Origin: Ignavibacteriota bacterium
Lineage (GTDB): Bacteria > Bacteroidota > Ignavibacteria > Tepidaquicellales > Tepidaquicellaceae
Length of the DNA stretch: 64,000 nucleotides
Assembly (NCBI GenBank): GCA_016218085.1
Contig: JACREY010000015.1
Coordinates: 238,061-302,060 of the forward strand
Direction of reading: 5' to 3'
Shown: one piece after another, positions 8,862 through 17,116 of the stretch
Numbering within the stretch: the stretch's first letter is position 1
Layout of the letters: each line of letters starts with the position of its first letter
The notes under the pieces: generated by a model
What the model was told of the DNA's origin: nothing
Databases searched by the model: none
The model's input: only the letters and a program-made list of their open reading frames with translations
Program-made: the position numbers and the translations under genes

Positions 8862-10595
8862 ATGAAAAAAATTTTATCGGTCAGTTTTATTTTAACTTTC
8901 TTTTTTTCAACCGGATTAATATACAGCCAGGTTACTTTTACGGACCAGGCAATCGCTCTCGGTGTGAACGACGGCGGAGCGGCGCAGGGAGTCGTCTTTC
9001 TCGACGTGAACAATGACGGTTTTCTGGATATTTTCCTTGCAAATAATAATACACAGAGCAAGCTGTGGTTAAATAACAGCGGAACTTCTTTTACGGATGT
9101 TTCAGCTTCCTGGGGACTGAACCTTATGAGTCCGACAAGAGGGACATCTGCAGCGGATTATAATAACGACGGATTCATTGATATAGTTGTCGGGAACTGG
9201 CAGACGCCGATTATGCTTTTTAAAAATACGGGTACTGCTTATCAGGATGTTTCCTCTACTGCGGGTATAAATTTTATGAGTTACGGCGGCTCTGTTAACT
9301 GGATTGATTTTAACAAGGACGGTAAAATCGATTTTCTTTTTGCAAACGACGGAATGCCCCCAAGGTACAATTACTTTTTCAGGAACGACAACCTGACAAG
9401 CTTTACAAATATTGCTTTTACAATCGGACTTATTGACAGTTCTTCTACTCTTTGTCTTGCAGCAGCGGATTACAATAATGACGGATACCCGGATTTATTC
9501 CTCGGAACGCAGTCATACCCCGGTTCAACAACGACCGGAATTCTATACAAAAATAACGGCAACGGAACATTTTCGGATGTTACAATGGCCTCAGGAATAA
9601 TTACAACCTTTTACACCTGGGGAGCTGAATGGGGTGATTATAATAATGACGGTTTTATGGATTTATATCTGTCAAGCACTACGGGATATAATCAGCTATT
9701 CAAAAACAACGGCAACGGAACATTTTCGGATGTATCGATTGCAGTAGGATTAGGAACCGATTACGGACAGTCTTATTCCTGCGGATGGGCTGATATTGAT
9801 AATGACGGAGACCTTGATTTATACGTTGCCAAAGGGCAGACATATGCGGATAAGATGTACAGGAATGATGATTCGATATTTACAGACATTGCAGGCACGT
9901 GCGGTATGGGAGATTTAAGGCATTCGAGTTGTGTATCGTGGGGTGATTACAATAATGACGGTTTCCCGGATTTATATCTGAACAATAACGGAACAGAAAA
10001 CCGCCTTTACAAGAATTCGGGCAATTCAAACAAATGGGTAGAGTTCAAACTCATAGGAACTAACTCGAACAAATCCGCAATCGGCGCAAGGGTAAGAATT
10101 AAAACCGGAACAAAGAACCAGATACGCGAAGTGGAAGGCGGTTCGGGAGGAAAAGGAATGAATTCACTTCCGCTTGAATTCGGAATAGGGACTTCAACCG
10201 TTATAGACAGCGTGATAGTGAACTGGCCAAGCGGATTAATACAAAGATTTGCAAATGTAAATCCGAATACAATATACTCACTGACAGAGGGACAGCCGCT
10301 CGGAGTGAACAATTTAAATACAGGAATACCGGAAAAATATTCTTTGAGCCAGAACTATCCGAATCCGTTTAATCCAAACACGATTATAAGATTTCAGATT
10401 AAAGATACAAGATTTGTTACATTAAAAGTATATGATATTTTAGGAAAAGAGATAGCAGTACTTGTAAATGAAAATAAGAAAGAGGGATATTATGAGACGG
10501 AATTTAGGGCTGAAAATATCCCAAGCGGTGTGTATTTTTACACACTCAAGGCAGACAGCTACACTGAGACGAAAAAAATGTTATACATAAAATAA
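8862..10595 (+). CDS. T9SS-exported FG-GAP/VCBS repeat protein with ASPIC/UnbV domain
   Basis: 577 aa with a signal peptide ('FFFSTGLIYSQ'). Seven calcium-binding-type repeats of the form DxNNDGxxDL are spread over residues about 45-380 (for example 'DVNNDGFLDIF', 'DIDNDGDLDLY'), the FG-GAP/VCBS pattern of integrin-like propellers. Residues about 390-480 form an ASPIC/UnbV domain ('SAIGARVRIKTG', 'VIVNWPSG'), giving the CRTAC1-like domain order. The last ~85 residues are a T9SS type A sorting domain ('LSQNYPNPFNPNTIIRF'). Predicted role is Ca-stabilised surface or secreted binding; no enzyme motif. It follows another T9SS cargo gene after a terminator, so it probably has its own promoter. Confidence 0.88.
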   Translation: MKKILSVSFILTFFFSTGLIYSQVTFTDQAIALGVNDGGAAQGVVFLDVNNDGFLDIFLANNNTQSKLWLNNSGTSFTDVSASWGLNLMSPTRGTSAADYNNDGFIDIVVGNWQTPIMLFKNTGTAYQDVSSTAGINFMSYGGSVNWIDFNKDGKIDFLFANDGMPPRYNYFFRNDNLTSFTNIAFTIGLIDSSSTLCLAAADYNNDGYPDLFLGTQSYPGSTTTGILYKNNGNGTFSDVTMASGIITTFYTWGAEWGDYNNDGFMDLYLSSTTGYNQLFKNNGNGTFSDVSIAVGLGTDYGQSYSCGWADIDNDGDLDLYVAKGQTYADKMYRNDDSIFTDIAGTCGMGDLRHSSCVSWGDYNNDGFPDLYLNNNGTENRLYKNSGNSNKWVEFKLIGTNSNKSAIGARVRIKTGTKNQIREVEGGSGGKGMNSLPLEFGIGTSTVIDSVIVNWPSGLIQRFANVNPNTIYSLTEGQPLGVNNLNTGIPEKYSLSQNYPNPFNPNTIIRFQIKDTRFVTLKVYDILGKEIAVLVNENKKEGYYETEFRAENIPSGVYFYTLKADSYTETKKMLYIK

Positions 10596-10619
10596 ATTTA
10601 AAAAAATAAAAAAAAAGTT

Positions 10620-11321
10620 ATGAAAAAAATTCTCTTTGTTCTTGCAGTATTTTTATTTATAGTTAAAGTTACAGAAGCACAGAAGCTTCCGGGATTCGAT
10701 GCAGACCTCGGCAAGAAGACAGTATTCGGACAGGAAATCCGTCTGCCCTATACAGATGTATTGAGTTATTACGGATATATTAAACCGGGTTCTACCTGCG
10801 ATGAAGAGCGTGGCGGAAAAAAATATTATTATCTGTATTTATGGATTCCCTCTGCAATTCCCGAACTCGGAATAAGGATGGTATCCCCCGTTCCAAAAGG
10901 AATGAAGCCTGAAAAATCCGATTACCAGATGGATGAATACAAAGAAAATTCAAGCGACGCGAAAAGCTATTTTGATACGTGGATTTCACTTGAAAAGTCA
11001 AATGTATATTTCAATGATTCAAGTTTTGTAGAAAACGTAAAAAATGCCACGTGGACAATGATGGCGCAGAATGATGATTCAGGCGAGCTTCCGGCACAGC
11101 CATCGGGTAAGGAATATAACTCGCTGATGAGAATATCCAGCGAGACAAGCAATCCGACAAAATCGCTTGTGAAAGGATTATACAGGATAGGATTCACTAC
11201 ATTCAAGACAGGTGAAGTTCAGGGAAGCTTTATCGCACAAATTGGCGCTGTGATAAAAATCCCCGGAACAGTGATAACAAGGACTGTAGAAGGAATGAAA
11301 GTGATATTGGATTCGAAATAG
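10620..11321 (+). CDS. LipL32-like secreted protein
   Basis: 233 aa with a signal peptide ending 'VTEAQ' near residue 20; there is no lipobox cysteine. The mature part aligns from memory with leptospiral LipL32 along its length: 'LPYTDVLSYYGYIKPG' (42-57), 'YYLYLWIPSAIPELGIRMVSP' core (70-90), 'YFDTW' (117-121), 'EYNSLMRI' (165-172) and 'LVKGLYRIGFTTFKTGEV' (183-200) each have near-identical counterparts there. Residues D119, T120, D152, D153 and Y166 fall where LipL32 has its reported calcium ligands. LipL32 is an abundant surface lipoprotein of pathogenic Leptospira, with few homologues elsewhere. Here it starts 24 bp after a T9SS cargo gene and ends before a strong terminator, so co-transcription is plausible. 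Function outside Leptospira is unknown; secreted or periplasmic rather than lipid-anchored is inferred. Confidence 0.8.
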   Translation: MKKILFVLAVFLFIVKVTEAQKLPGFDADLGKKTVFGQEIRLPYTDVLSYYGYIKPGSTCDEERGGKKYYYLYLWIPSAIPELGIRMVSPVPKGMKPEKSDYQMDEYKENSSDAKSYFDTWISLEKSNVYFNDSSFVENVKNATWTMMAQNDDSGELPAQPSGKEYNSLMRISSETSNPTKSLVKGLYRIGFTTFKTGEVQGSFIAQIGAVIKIPGTVITRTVEGMKVILDSK

Positions 11322-11327
11322 ATCTTC

Positions 11328-11372
11328 GATTCATAAGATTCATAAAATTTTTAAGATTCATAAGATTAAAAG
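11328..11372. repeat. 9-bp-period tract
   Basis: Five 9-bp units, mostly GATTCATAA, run directly after the LipL32-like gene; a second short stretch with the same text recurs near 11413-11430. A further three units of ATCAGTGAT type lie at 11521-11547, just beyond the korB stop. Same class as the other fixed-period intergenic tracts. Confidence 0.65.
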
Positions 11373-11472
11373 CGGAAGAGCAGACTACTTCAAATGCTAT
11401 TGCCGAAATAATAGATTCATAAGATTAAAAGCGGGAAGAAAAATCCACTGTTTTTAAATTTTTAAAGCTAAA

Positions 11473-11510
11473 TAAGAAAACCCCGATTGAAAAACCGGGG
11501 TTTTTTATTA
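11473..11510. terminator. Bidirectional terminator between convergent genes
   Basis: AAAACCCCG (11477-11485) pairs with CGGGGTTTT (11496-11504) around a 10-nt loop, with a T-rich run on both strands. It separates the LipL32-like gene (plus) from korB (minus) and can serve both. Confidence 0.85.
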
Positions 11511-11548
11511 TTATCAGAAAATCAGTGATATCAGTGTATTCAGTGATA

Positions 11549-12592
11549 CTATTTAATTTCCCAGGTGGAGGGACCCATTAGGAGTTCGTCTATGGTTCCT
11601 TCTCCGTATTTTTTCTTTGTATCGGCAATCTGGTTTTCCATTTCGACTTCGTAGCGGTTTCGCTGGCGATCGAGGAAGACTCCGAGCGGAAGCGGAAGCG
11701 ACGGATTATCATAGAAGCTGCTGAGTATGAATGCGAGGTCTTTTGAAGATTCATCGTGGACGAGGCAATCGTTAATGCTGTGCTTGCCATCGCTTAAATT
11801 AATTACAACAGGTTTCCATCCGTCGAGTTTTATGCCTTTATCTTTTTGCTTTCCGAATATGAGCGGCTTGCCGTTTTCGAGATAGATTACATTATCGTCT
11901 TTGGTTTCTTTATTAGTATACATTTCATACGCACCGTCGTTGAAGATAACGCAGTTCTGAAGGATTTCCAGTAGGGTTGTGCCGTAATGCTTGTAGCAGC
12001 GGAGAATCATTTCCTGCATATGCTTGGGGTCGCGGTCTATGGTACGGGCAATAAATGTGCCTTCCATTCCGAGCGCAAGGGAAACTGGATTAACAGGATA
12101 CTCTATTGAGCCGTAGGGTGTTGATTTTGTTACCTTGCCGTGTTCCGATGTCGGCGACACCTGACCTTTTGTCAAGCCGTAAATCCTGTTATTGAACAGA
12201 AGGATATTCACGTCGATATTCCTTCTGAGCAAATGGATAAAGTGGTTTCCGCCTATGCTGAGCGCATCGCCGTCTCCGGTTGCTATCCAAACGGAAAGCT
12301 CGGGGTTGGCGGTTTTAACGCCTGAAGCAATAGCTGCTGCCCTTCCGTGGATTGTATGGAATCCATAGGTATCCATATAATACGGAAAGCGGCTGGAGCA
12401 ACCGATACCTGAAATGAAAACGAATTTTTCCTTTTTCTGTCCGAGTATCTGGGGGAAGGACCTTTGCACCTGAGCGAGAACGGAATAGTCACCGCATCCC
12501 GGGCACCAGCGCACGTCCCTGTCGGAAGTAAAGTCTTTTGAGGTATATATTGGTAATATATCTTCTTTTTTATTATTATTATTTTCAGCCAT
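11549..12592 (-). CDS. korB: 2-oxoacid:ferredoxin oxidoreductase subunit beta (2-oxoglutarate type)
   Basis: 347 aa, the thiamine-diphosphate subunit. CPGCG (30-34) provides cysteines of the iron-sulfur site; GDGDALSIGG (106-115) to NN (134-135) is the TPP/Mg motif; 'TKGQVSPT' (141-148) is typical of KorB rather than pyruvate enzymes. With KorA it catalyses reversible CoA-dependent oxidative decarboxylation of 2-oxoglutarate to succinyl-CoA, reducing ferredoxin, in the cytoplasm. It starts 15 bp after korA and is followed by a bidirectional terminator. The presence of sdh genes 26 kb away fits a TCA cycle that uses this enzyme; the direction of flux cannot be told. Pyruvate or branched-chain specificity is less likely but not excluded. 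Confidence 0.92.
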   Translation of the reverse strand: MAENNNNKKEDILPIYTSKDFTSDRDVRWCPGCGDYSVLAQVQRSFPQILGQKKEKFVFISGIGCSSRFPYYMDTYGFHTIHGRAAAIASGVKTANPELSVWIATGDGDALSIGGNHFIHLLRRNIDVNILLFNNRIYGLTKGQVSPTSEHGKVTKSTPYGSIEYPVNPVSLALGMEGTFIARTIDRDPKHMQEMILRCYKHYGTTLLEILQNCVIFNDGAYEMYTNKETKDDNVIYLENGKPLIFGKQKDKGIKLDGWKPVVINLSDGKHSINDCLVHDESSKDLAFILSSFYDNPSLPLPLGVFLDRQRNRYEVEMENQIADTKKKYGEGTIDELLMGPSTWEIK

Positions 12593-12607
12593 GATTTTTA
12601 ATTTAAA

Positions 12608-14488
12608 TTAAACTTTTAAAATTTCTTCAATCTTGTGCTCGATTTTCAGTGCCTTGAGCGGAAGACCTTTAACTTCTGTCAAGGAAACCGGCTCGATTAA
12701 GAACTCAGCCCTGATAATTTTATTAAGCTGACCTGAATTTACTTCCGGGAGTAAAATGTGTTTATAATGTTTGAGAATCCTTCCTGTATTTTTCGGCATC
12801 GGGAACATATATTTCAAAATGGCAAATGCGACTTTTCTGCCTTTTGCAATCTGGTTTTCAACTGCAGTGGCAACAGCGCCGCCTGTGCTTCCCCATCCGA
12901 GCACGAGGAGTTCTGCATCTTTATCCCCCTGAACTTCGAGTTCCGGAATGTCGTTTTCAATTCTTTTAATTTTCTTAGCCCTGATATCAACCATCATCTG
13001 GTGATTTTCAGGTTCATAGCTGACATTGCCCGTGACATTTTGTTTTTCGAGTCCGCCGATTCTGTGCTCGAGTCCCTTAGTACCGGGCTTTACCCACGGT
13101 CTTGAAAGGAATTCATTCCTTGTATACGGGAAGAATCCGTCCGGATTTGTCCTGAACACTACTTTCATTTCGGGGAGATCTTTGAACTTGACAACTTTCC
13201 ACGGTTCAGCGCCCTGGGCAATATATCCATCGGAGAGTACAATAACGGGTGTCATATATTTTACGGCAAGTCTTACGGCTTCGACTGTCATAATAAAACA
13301 ATCTGAAGGTGAGCTTGCGGCGAGCACGGGTACCGGGCATTCACCGTTTCTTCCGTACATTGCCTGAAGCAGATCTGCCTGTTCGGTTTTAGTAGGAAGT
13401 CCCGTGGATGGTCCGCCTCTCTGAACATTTATGATAACGAGCGGAAGCTCAGCCATAACTGCAAGTCCGATAGCTTCTGTTTTCAGAGCCATTCCCGGAC
13501 CGCTGGTTGAGGTAGCTCCGAGGGAGCCGGAGAAGGAAGCGCCTATAGCGGTACATATGCCTGCAATTTCGTCTTCTGCCTGAAACATTTTTACGCCGTA
13601 TTTTTTATATTTCGAGAGATTCTGCATAATTTCAGAAGCGGGTGTTATGGGATAGCTGCCGAGGAAGAGTGGGATACCGCATTTTGCCGCGCCTGCAACG
13701 AGTCCAAGCGCAACGGCTTCGTTTCCGTTTATATTTCTGTAAACGCCAGAGGGAAGGTCTGCGGGTTTAACTTCAAATCTTGATGTAAATATTTCAGTTG
13801 TTTCGCCGTAGTAGTAGCCTGCTTTCAAAACCCTTGAGTTGGCCTCGATGAGTTCAGGGCTTTTAGCAAATTTTTCTTCGAGCCAGTTTAATGTAAAGTC
13901 AAATCTTTTATTATAGAGCCAGTACACCACGCCGAGCGCAAAGAAGTTTTTGCATTTCAGCGCAGTTTTCTGGGGAAGATTCATTTCCTTAAGCGCTTCG
14001 AGAGTGGATTTTGTAATAGGTAAATCATATACGTTATAGCCTTCGAGAGAGCCGTCTTCGAGAGGATTTTCTTTAAATCCTGCAAGGTCAAGATTTTTCT
14101 TATCGAAAGCATCTTCATTAGCGATAATAATTCCGTTCTTTTTTAAATCCTTAAGGTTAACCTTAAGAGCGGCGGGATTCATAGCAACAAGAACATCCAC
14201 CTGGTCGCCTATAGTATGCACATCGTGGCTCGAGAAATGGATTGTATAACCGCTTACTCCGTAAAGAGATCCTGCGGGTGCGCGGATATCTGCGGGATAA
14301 TCCGGTATCGTTCCCATATCAATTCCTTCTGCAGCAATAGCGTCGGAAAACTGAGTACCCGTAAGCTGCATTCCGTCTCCGGAATCGCCTGCAAACCTGA
14401 TAGTAACATCTGCAATTGATTTTATCTGAGCCTTACCATTGGAGCCTTCGGGGACTTCTTTGGATTCATTATTTGATTTTTCGTTCAT
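12608..14488 (-). CDS. korA: 2-oxoacid:ferredoxin oxidoreductase subunit alpha (gamma-alpha fusion)
   Basis: 626 aa. Residues about 25-215 are the POR gamma-type domain ('FAGDSGDGMQLTG', 'YPADIRAPAG'); residues about 255-480 are the alpha pyrimidine-binding domain ('GSYPITPASEIM', 'QAEDEIAGI', 'SGPGMALK', 'QRGGPSTGLPTKTEQ'); the C-terminal ~130 residues are the PFOR domain II type. This fused architecture is usual for KorA of Bacteroidota-like bacteria. It carries substrate and CoA-binding parts and pairs with KorB just downstream. No ferredoxin domain is fused, so electrons pass to a separate ferredoxin. The ATG at 14488 opens a low-complexity Asn/Glu-rich stretch that precedes the domain. 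Confidence 0.92.
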   Translation of the reverse strand: MNEKSNNESKEVPEGSNGKAQIKSIADVTIRFAGDSGDGMQLTGTQFSDAIAAEGIDMGTIPDYPADIRAPAGSLYGVSGYTIHFSSHDVHTIGDQVDVLVAMNPAALKVNLKDLKKNGIIIANEDAFDKKNLDLAGFKENPLEDGSLEGYNVYDLPITKSTLEALKEMNLPQKTALKCKNFFALGVVYWLYNKRFDFTLNWLEEKFAKSPELIEANSRVLKAGYYYGETTEIFTSRFEVKPADLPSGVYRNINGNEAVALGLVAGAAKCGIPLFLGSYPITPASEIMQNLSKYKKYGVKMFQAEDEIAGICTAIGASFSGSLGATSTSGPGMALKTEAIGLAVMAELPLVIINVQRGGPSTGLPTKTEQADLLQAMYGRNGECPVPVLAASSPSDCFIMTVEAVRLAVKYMTPVIVLSDGYIAQGAEPWKVVKFKDLPEMKVVFRTNPDGFFPYTRNEFLSRPWVKPGTKGLEHRIGGLEKQNVTGNVSYEPENHQMMVDIRAKKIKRIENDIPELEVQGDKDAELLVLGWGSTGGAVATAVENQIAKGRKVAFAILKYMFPMPKNTGRILKHYKHILLPEVNSGQLNKIIRAEFLIEPVSLTEVKGLPLKALKIEHKIEEILKV

Positions 14489-14566
14489 AATTATTATTTA
14501 TATTCACAAAAAAATATATTTAAAAATACTCATATTAGAAAGCTATATCAAGGATATAGGGGGAGT

Positions 14567-14605
14567 ATAAAAATAAAAATCCATCCCGATATTATCGGGA
14601 TGGAT
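14567..14605 (-). terminator. Terminator of the rpsF-ssb-rplI operon
   Basis: A 13-bp perfect stem (14579-14591 with 14593-14605), built on TCCCGATATTATCGGGA at 14584-14600, is followed on the minus strand by a T-rich run. It lies 27 bp after the rplI stop. The palindrome core recurs at 20023 and 31653 outside terminators. Confidence 0.85.
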
Positions 14606-14631
14606 CGCAACAAAAACATTAAAAACGAAAA

Positions 14632-15144
14632 CTAGCTATTCTCAGTATTGGCAACTTCTTCCTGTGTGTTTTCAGCAGTGGCGTGTTCTTCTTCAACTTT
14701 TTCTTTTTCGACGAGGATTTTCAGTTTCGCCGCAACATTTGTATGTAATTTGATATCCACGGTATGTTCACCGAGTGTCTTGATATGGTCGTGAAGCAAA
14801 ATCTTTTTTCTTTCTATATTTTCATAACCTTTTTCTTTAAGGGCGTTATAAATCATCTGTGCAGTAACCGAGCCGTAAATTTTATCATCTTCGGCTGTTT
14901 TAACGGTGAAGTTAAGAGTAAGGTTATTAAGGTCACCTGAGAGCTTTTTGGCTTCCTCGATTTCTTTTTGGATTTTTCTGCTCTGCTGTCTTCTTATTTC
15001 TTCGAAAGCTTTCAGGTTAGAAGGCGTAACAGCCAGAGCAATACCTCTGGGAATGAGGTAATTGCGCGCATATCCGTCTTTAACCTCTTTGATTTCTCCG
15101 GTAGCGCCTAATAAGTCGTGGTCTTGTTTTAATATTATTTTCAT
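14632..15144 (-). CDS. rplI: 50S ribosomal protein L9
   Basis: 170 aa. The N-terminal rRNA-binding domain is clear ('MKIILKQDHDLLGATGEIKEV', 1-21 region, then 'VKDGYARNYLIPRGIA'), followed by the long connecting helix rich in Arg/Lys/Glu and the C-terminal domain ('EDDKIYGSVTAQMI'). The acidic tail after residue 150 is an extension beyond the usual ~150 aa. L9 binds domain V of 23S rRNA and affects frame maintenance. It is the last gene of a minus-strand set with rpsF and ssb; the 81-bp gap upstream, where rpsR normally lies, holds only a hairpin. Confidence 0.96.
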   Translation of the reverse strand: MKIILKQDHDLLGATGEIKEVKDGYARNYLIPRGIALAVTPSNLKAFEEIRRQQSRKIQKEIEEAKKLSGDLNNLTLNFTVKTAEDDKIYGSVTAQMIYNALKEKGYENIERKKILLHDHIKTLGEHTVDIKLHTNVAAKLKILVEKEKVEEEHATAENTQEEVANTENS

Positions 15145-15175
15145 TTTTCTAACTGGTTTTTAAAATATAATATAA

Positions 15176-15197
15176 GGGGTGGCAAAAAACCCACCCC
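15176..15197 (-). promoter_or_regulatory. Intergenic hairpin between ssb and rplI
   Basis: GGGGTGG (15176-15182) pairs exactly with CCACCCC (15191-15197) around an 8-nt A-rich (minus strand: T-rich) loop. The minus-strand sequence after it is only weakly T-rich, so it may be an attenuator, a processing site or a partial terminator setting rplI level relative to ssb. Confidence 0.55.
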
Positions 15198-15225
15198 GAA
15201 AAAATATCGTTTTAATTAATAAAAT

Positions 15226-15681
15226 TTATTTATCGTGTATTAAATCAGTATCTTCAGGAGATAACAGAGAATCGAAACTATCGTCAGTAAAAGTTGACGG
15301 TTCATCTTTATCGACATGGTCTTCACCGGCGCCGATTCTTTTGTTAAGGAACTGAATTCTTCTGGCTTTTATTTCAACGATAGTTCTGTTGTTGCCGTCT
15401 TCAGTTTTAAAAGTCCTGCTTTGCAATTCTCCGTCAACGAGAACAGCGTTACCTTTTCTTAATTTATCCCGGCAGCTTTCAGCCAGTCGGTTCCAGGCGA
15501 CTACGCCAACATAGCACACATCTTCTTTCCAGTCTTCATTTTTATCTCTGAATCTTCTATTGCTTGCAATAGAAAAATTTACTACCGGAGTTCCGTTAGT
15601 CGTTTGCCTAAAAATCGGGTCCTTGGTTAAATTTCCGGCAATTACAACAGAATTTAATTCGGGCATCTTGAATTCGGCCAT
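15226..15681 (-). CDS. ssb: Single-stranded DNA-binding protein
   Basis: 151 aa. OB-fold features run through residues about 8-115: 'NSVVIAGNLTKDPIFRQTTNGTPV', of which the key pieces are 'GNLTKDP' and 'VVNFSIASNRRF', then 'WKEDVCYVGVVAWNRLAESC' and 'KGNAVLVDGELQ'. The C-terminus is acidic ('LLSPEDTDLIHDK') but does not end in the canonical DDDIPF-type tip. It coats ssDNA in replication and repair. A GGAGG ribosome site precedes the ATG. It is the second gene after rpsF, as in many bacteria. The atypical tail may weaken partner recruitment, or a second SSB may exist elsewhere. Confidence 0.93.
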   Translation of the reverse strand: MAEFKMPELNSVVIAGNLTKDPIFRQTTNGTPVVNFSIASNRRFRDKNEDWKEDVCYVGVVAWNRLAESCRDKLRKGNAVLVDGELQSRTFKTEDGNNRTIVEIKARRIQFLNKRIGAGEDHVDKDEPSTFTDDSFDSLLSPEDTDLIHDK

Positions 15682-15755
15682 GATTTTCCTCCAAATAAAG
15701 TATTATTTGTTTTTAATTAGTTAATTAGTAAATCGTATAATTGAGAAACATTCTG

Positions 15756-16178
15756 TTATTTTTCTGTTTTTTCCGTTGAAGCAACCGCAGCTACTTCAGC
15801 TTCGGCGGCAGCTTTTGCTTCCCTTGCAGCGGCCTCTGCCATCATTGTTTTCTTTTTCAGGTAATCGTCTTTTTCTTTCTGGGTTTTCTTATCCATTATA
15901 ATTGTAAGAGACCTGATAATGTTTTCGTCCAGTTTGTAAGTTCTTTCGAGCTTAGCAATCATCGATGTGCTGGCAATAATTTCGAAGCACACATAAAAGC
16001 CGTTTTGTTTCTTCTTAATCTGGTAAGCCATTCTTCTTCTTCCTATTCTGTCGGTGTTCTTGATTTCGACTTCGTTCTTTTTGAAGAATGCTTCGTATTT
16101 CTTTATAATTTCTTCAATTACATTATCTTCGTAATTTCCATCTACAATGATGTAACTTTCGTAATGATTCTTAATCAA
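15756..16178 (-). CDS. rpsF: 30S ribosomal protein S6
   Basis: 140 aa. The ferredoxin-like S6 fold is seen in 'HYESYIIVDGNYED', 'KNTDRIGRRRMAYQIKKKQNGFY' (key part 'GRRRMAYQIKK') and 'LERTYKLDENIIRSLTI'. The C-terminal ~40 residues are an Ala/Glu/Lys-rich extension. S6 binds S18 at the 30S platform. It opens the rpsF-ssb-rplI set; its usual partner gene rpsR is absent from this operon and from the window. No clear S6:S18 leader motif was recognised upstream. Confidence 0.95.
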   Translation of the reverse strand: MIKNHYESYIIVDGNYEDNVIEEIIKKYEAFFKKNEVEIKNTDRIGRRRMAYQIKKKQNGFYVCFEIIASTSMIAKLERTYKLDENIIRSLTIIMDKKTQKEKDDYLKKKTMMAEAAAREAKAAAEAEVAAVASTEKTEK

Positions 16179-16306
16179 TTCTGCTAATATTTAAAATTTT
16201 TATTTTAAAAGAGTAAAAATATCATTATTTAGTAAAATAATCAAGTTAATTTATTTGTGCATTTTGATATTGATTTTTGTTTGATATTTTGTCAAAACCG
16301 AATTAA

Positions 16307-17107
16307 ATGACAGAAATTACAAAAAATAAGAAATTTGATGCGCTTTTAGATGAAATCAAACAAATTTCGGGGCTGATATGGGAAAGCGGCTGGGCTGAGG
16401 CTAATGCAGGAAATTTTTCAGTTAATGCAACTGAAATTTTCAAGGGCGGTAAATACAGCTTTTCAGGAAAAAGAGTTAAGACATCGGGAGAATACAAATT
16501 TCTCAGAAATAATTTCATTGTAATTTCAAGGGCAGGGAGCAGAATGAGGGACATATCAATAAATCCTATTTCTGATATATGCATTTTATACATAGACAAA
16601 ACAGGTAAAGGATATTACAGCATCAGTACGGGAGGAGAAAAGGATATAAAGCCGACTTCGGAATTGCTGACACATCTTGAAATTCAAAACAAGCTCGTTA
16701 AAAATAATCCGGAAGAGAAAGCCGTGCTGCATACGCATCCTGCAGAACTTATTGCCCTGACCAATCTGAAAAAATTTACGAGCGGGAAAAATATAAACAA
16801 ATTATTTTATTCGGTTCTGCCCGAACTATCTGTTTTGTTTCCTGATGGAATAGGATTTGTGAAGTGTTTTGATGCGGGCTCCGAAGAGCTTGCGCTTCAG
16901 ACCGGTAGAAAATTCAGAAAGAAAAAGATAGTCTTATGGGAAAAGCACGGATGTGTTTCGGCAGGAAGGAACCTTTCAGAGGCATTCGACAGGATTGACG
17001 TGATGGTAAAGAGCGCAAAAATATTTTTCCTTGCAGCATCTACAGGCAACAAAACAAACGGGCTAAACGTACATCAAATAAAGGAATTAAAGAATCACAG
17101 TAAATAA
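16307..17107 (+). CDS. RhaD-like class II aldolase (rhamnulose-1-phosphate aldolase family)
   Basis: 266 aa. The best family fit is L-rhamnulose-1-phosphate aldolase: 'GWAEANAGNFSV' (28-39) matches the phosphate-binding glycine loop, E119 in 'KPTSE' the catalytic acid, HTH (142-144) and H214 in 'EKHG' the zinc ligands, and 'VLFPDGIGFV' the conserved central strand. The enzyme would cleave a ketose 1-phosphate to DHAP and an aldehyde in the cytoplasm. No rhamnose isomerase or kinase lies nearby, so the substrate is open; related class II aldolases act on fuculose or ribulose phosphates. It is followed after 9 bp by an M28 peptidase gene, probably co-transcribed. Confidence 0.8.
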   Translation: MTEITKNKKFDALLDEIKQISGLIWESGWAEANAGNFSVNATEIFKGGKYSFSGKRVKTSGEYKFLRNNFIVISRAGSRMRDISINPISDICILYIDKTGKGYYSISTGGEKDIKPTSELLTHLEIQNKLVKNNPEEKAVLHTHPAELIALTNLKKFTSGKNINKLFYSVLPELSVLFPDGIGFVKCFDAGSEELALQTGRKFRKKKIVLWEKHGCVSAGRNLSEAFDRIDVMVKSAKIFFLAASTGNKTNGLNVHQIKELKNHSK

Positions 17108-17116
17108 ATATTAACA

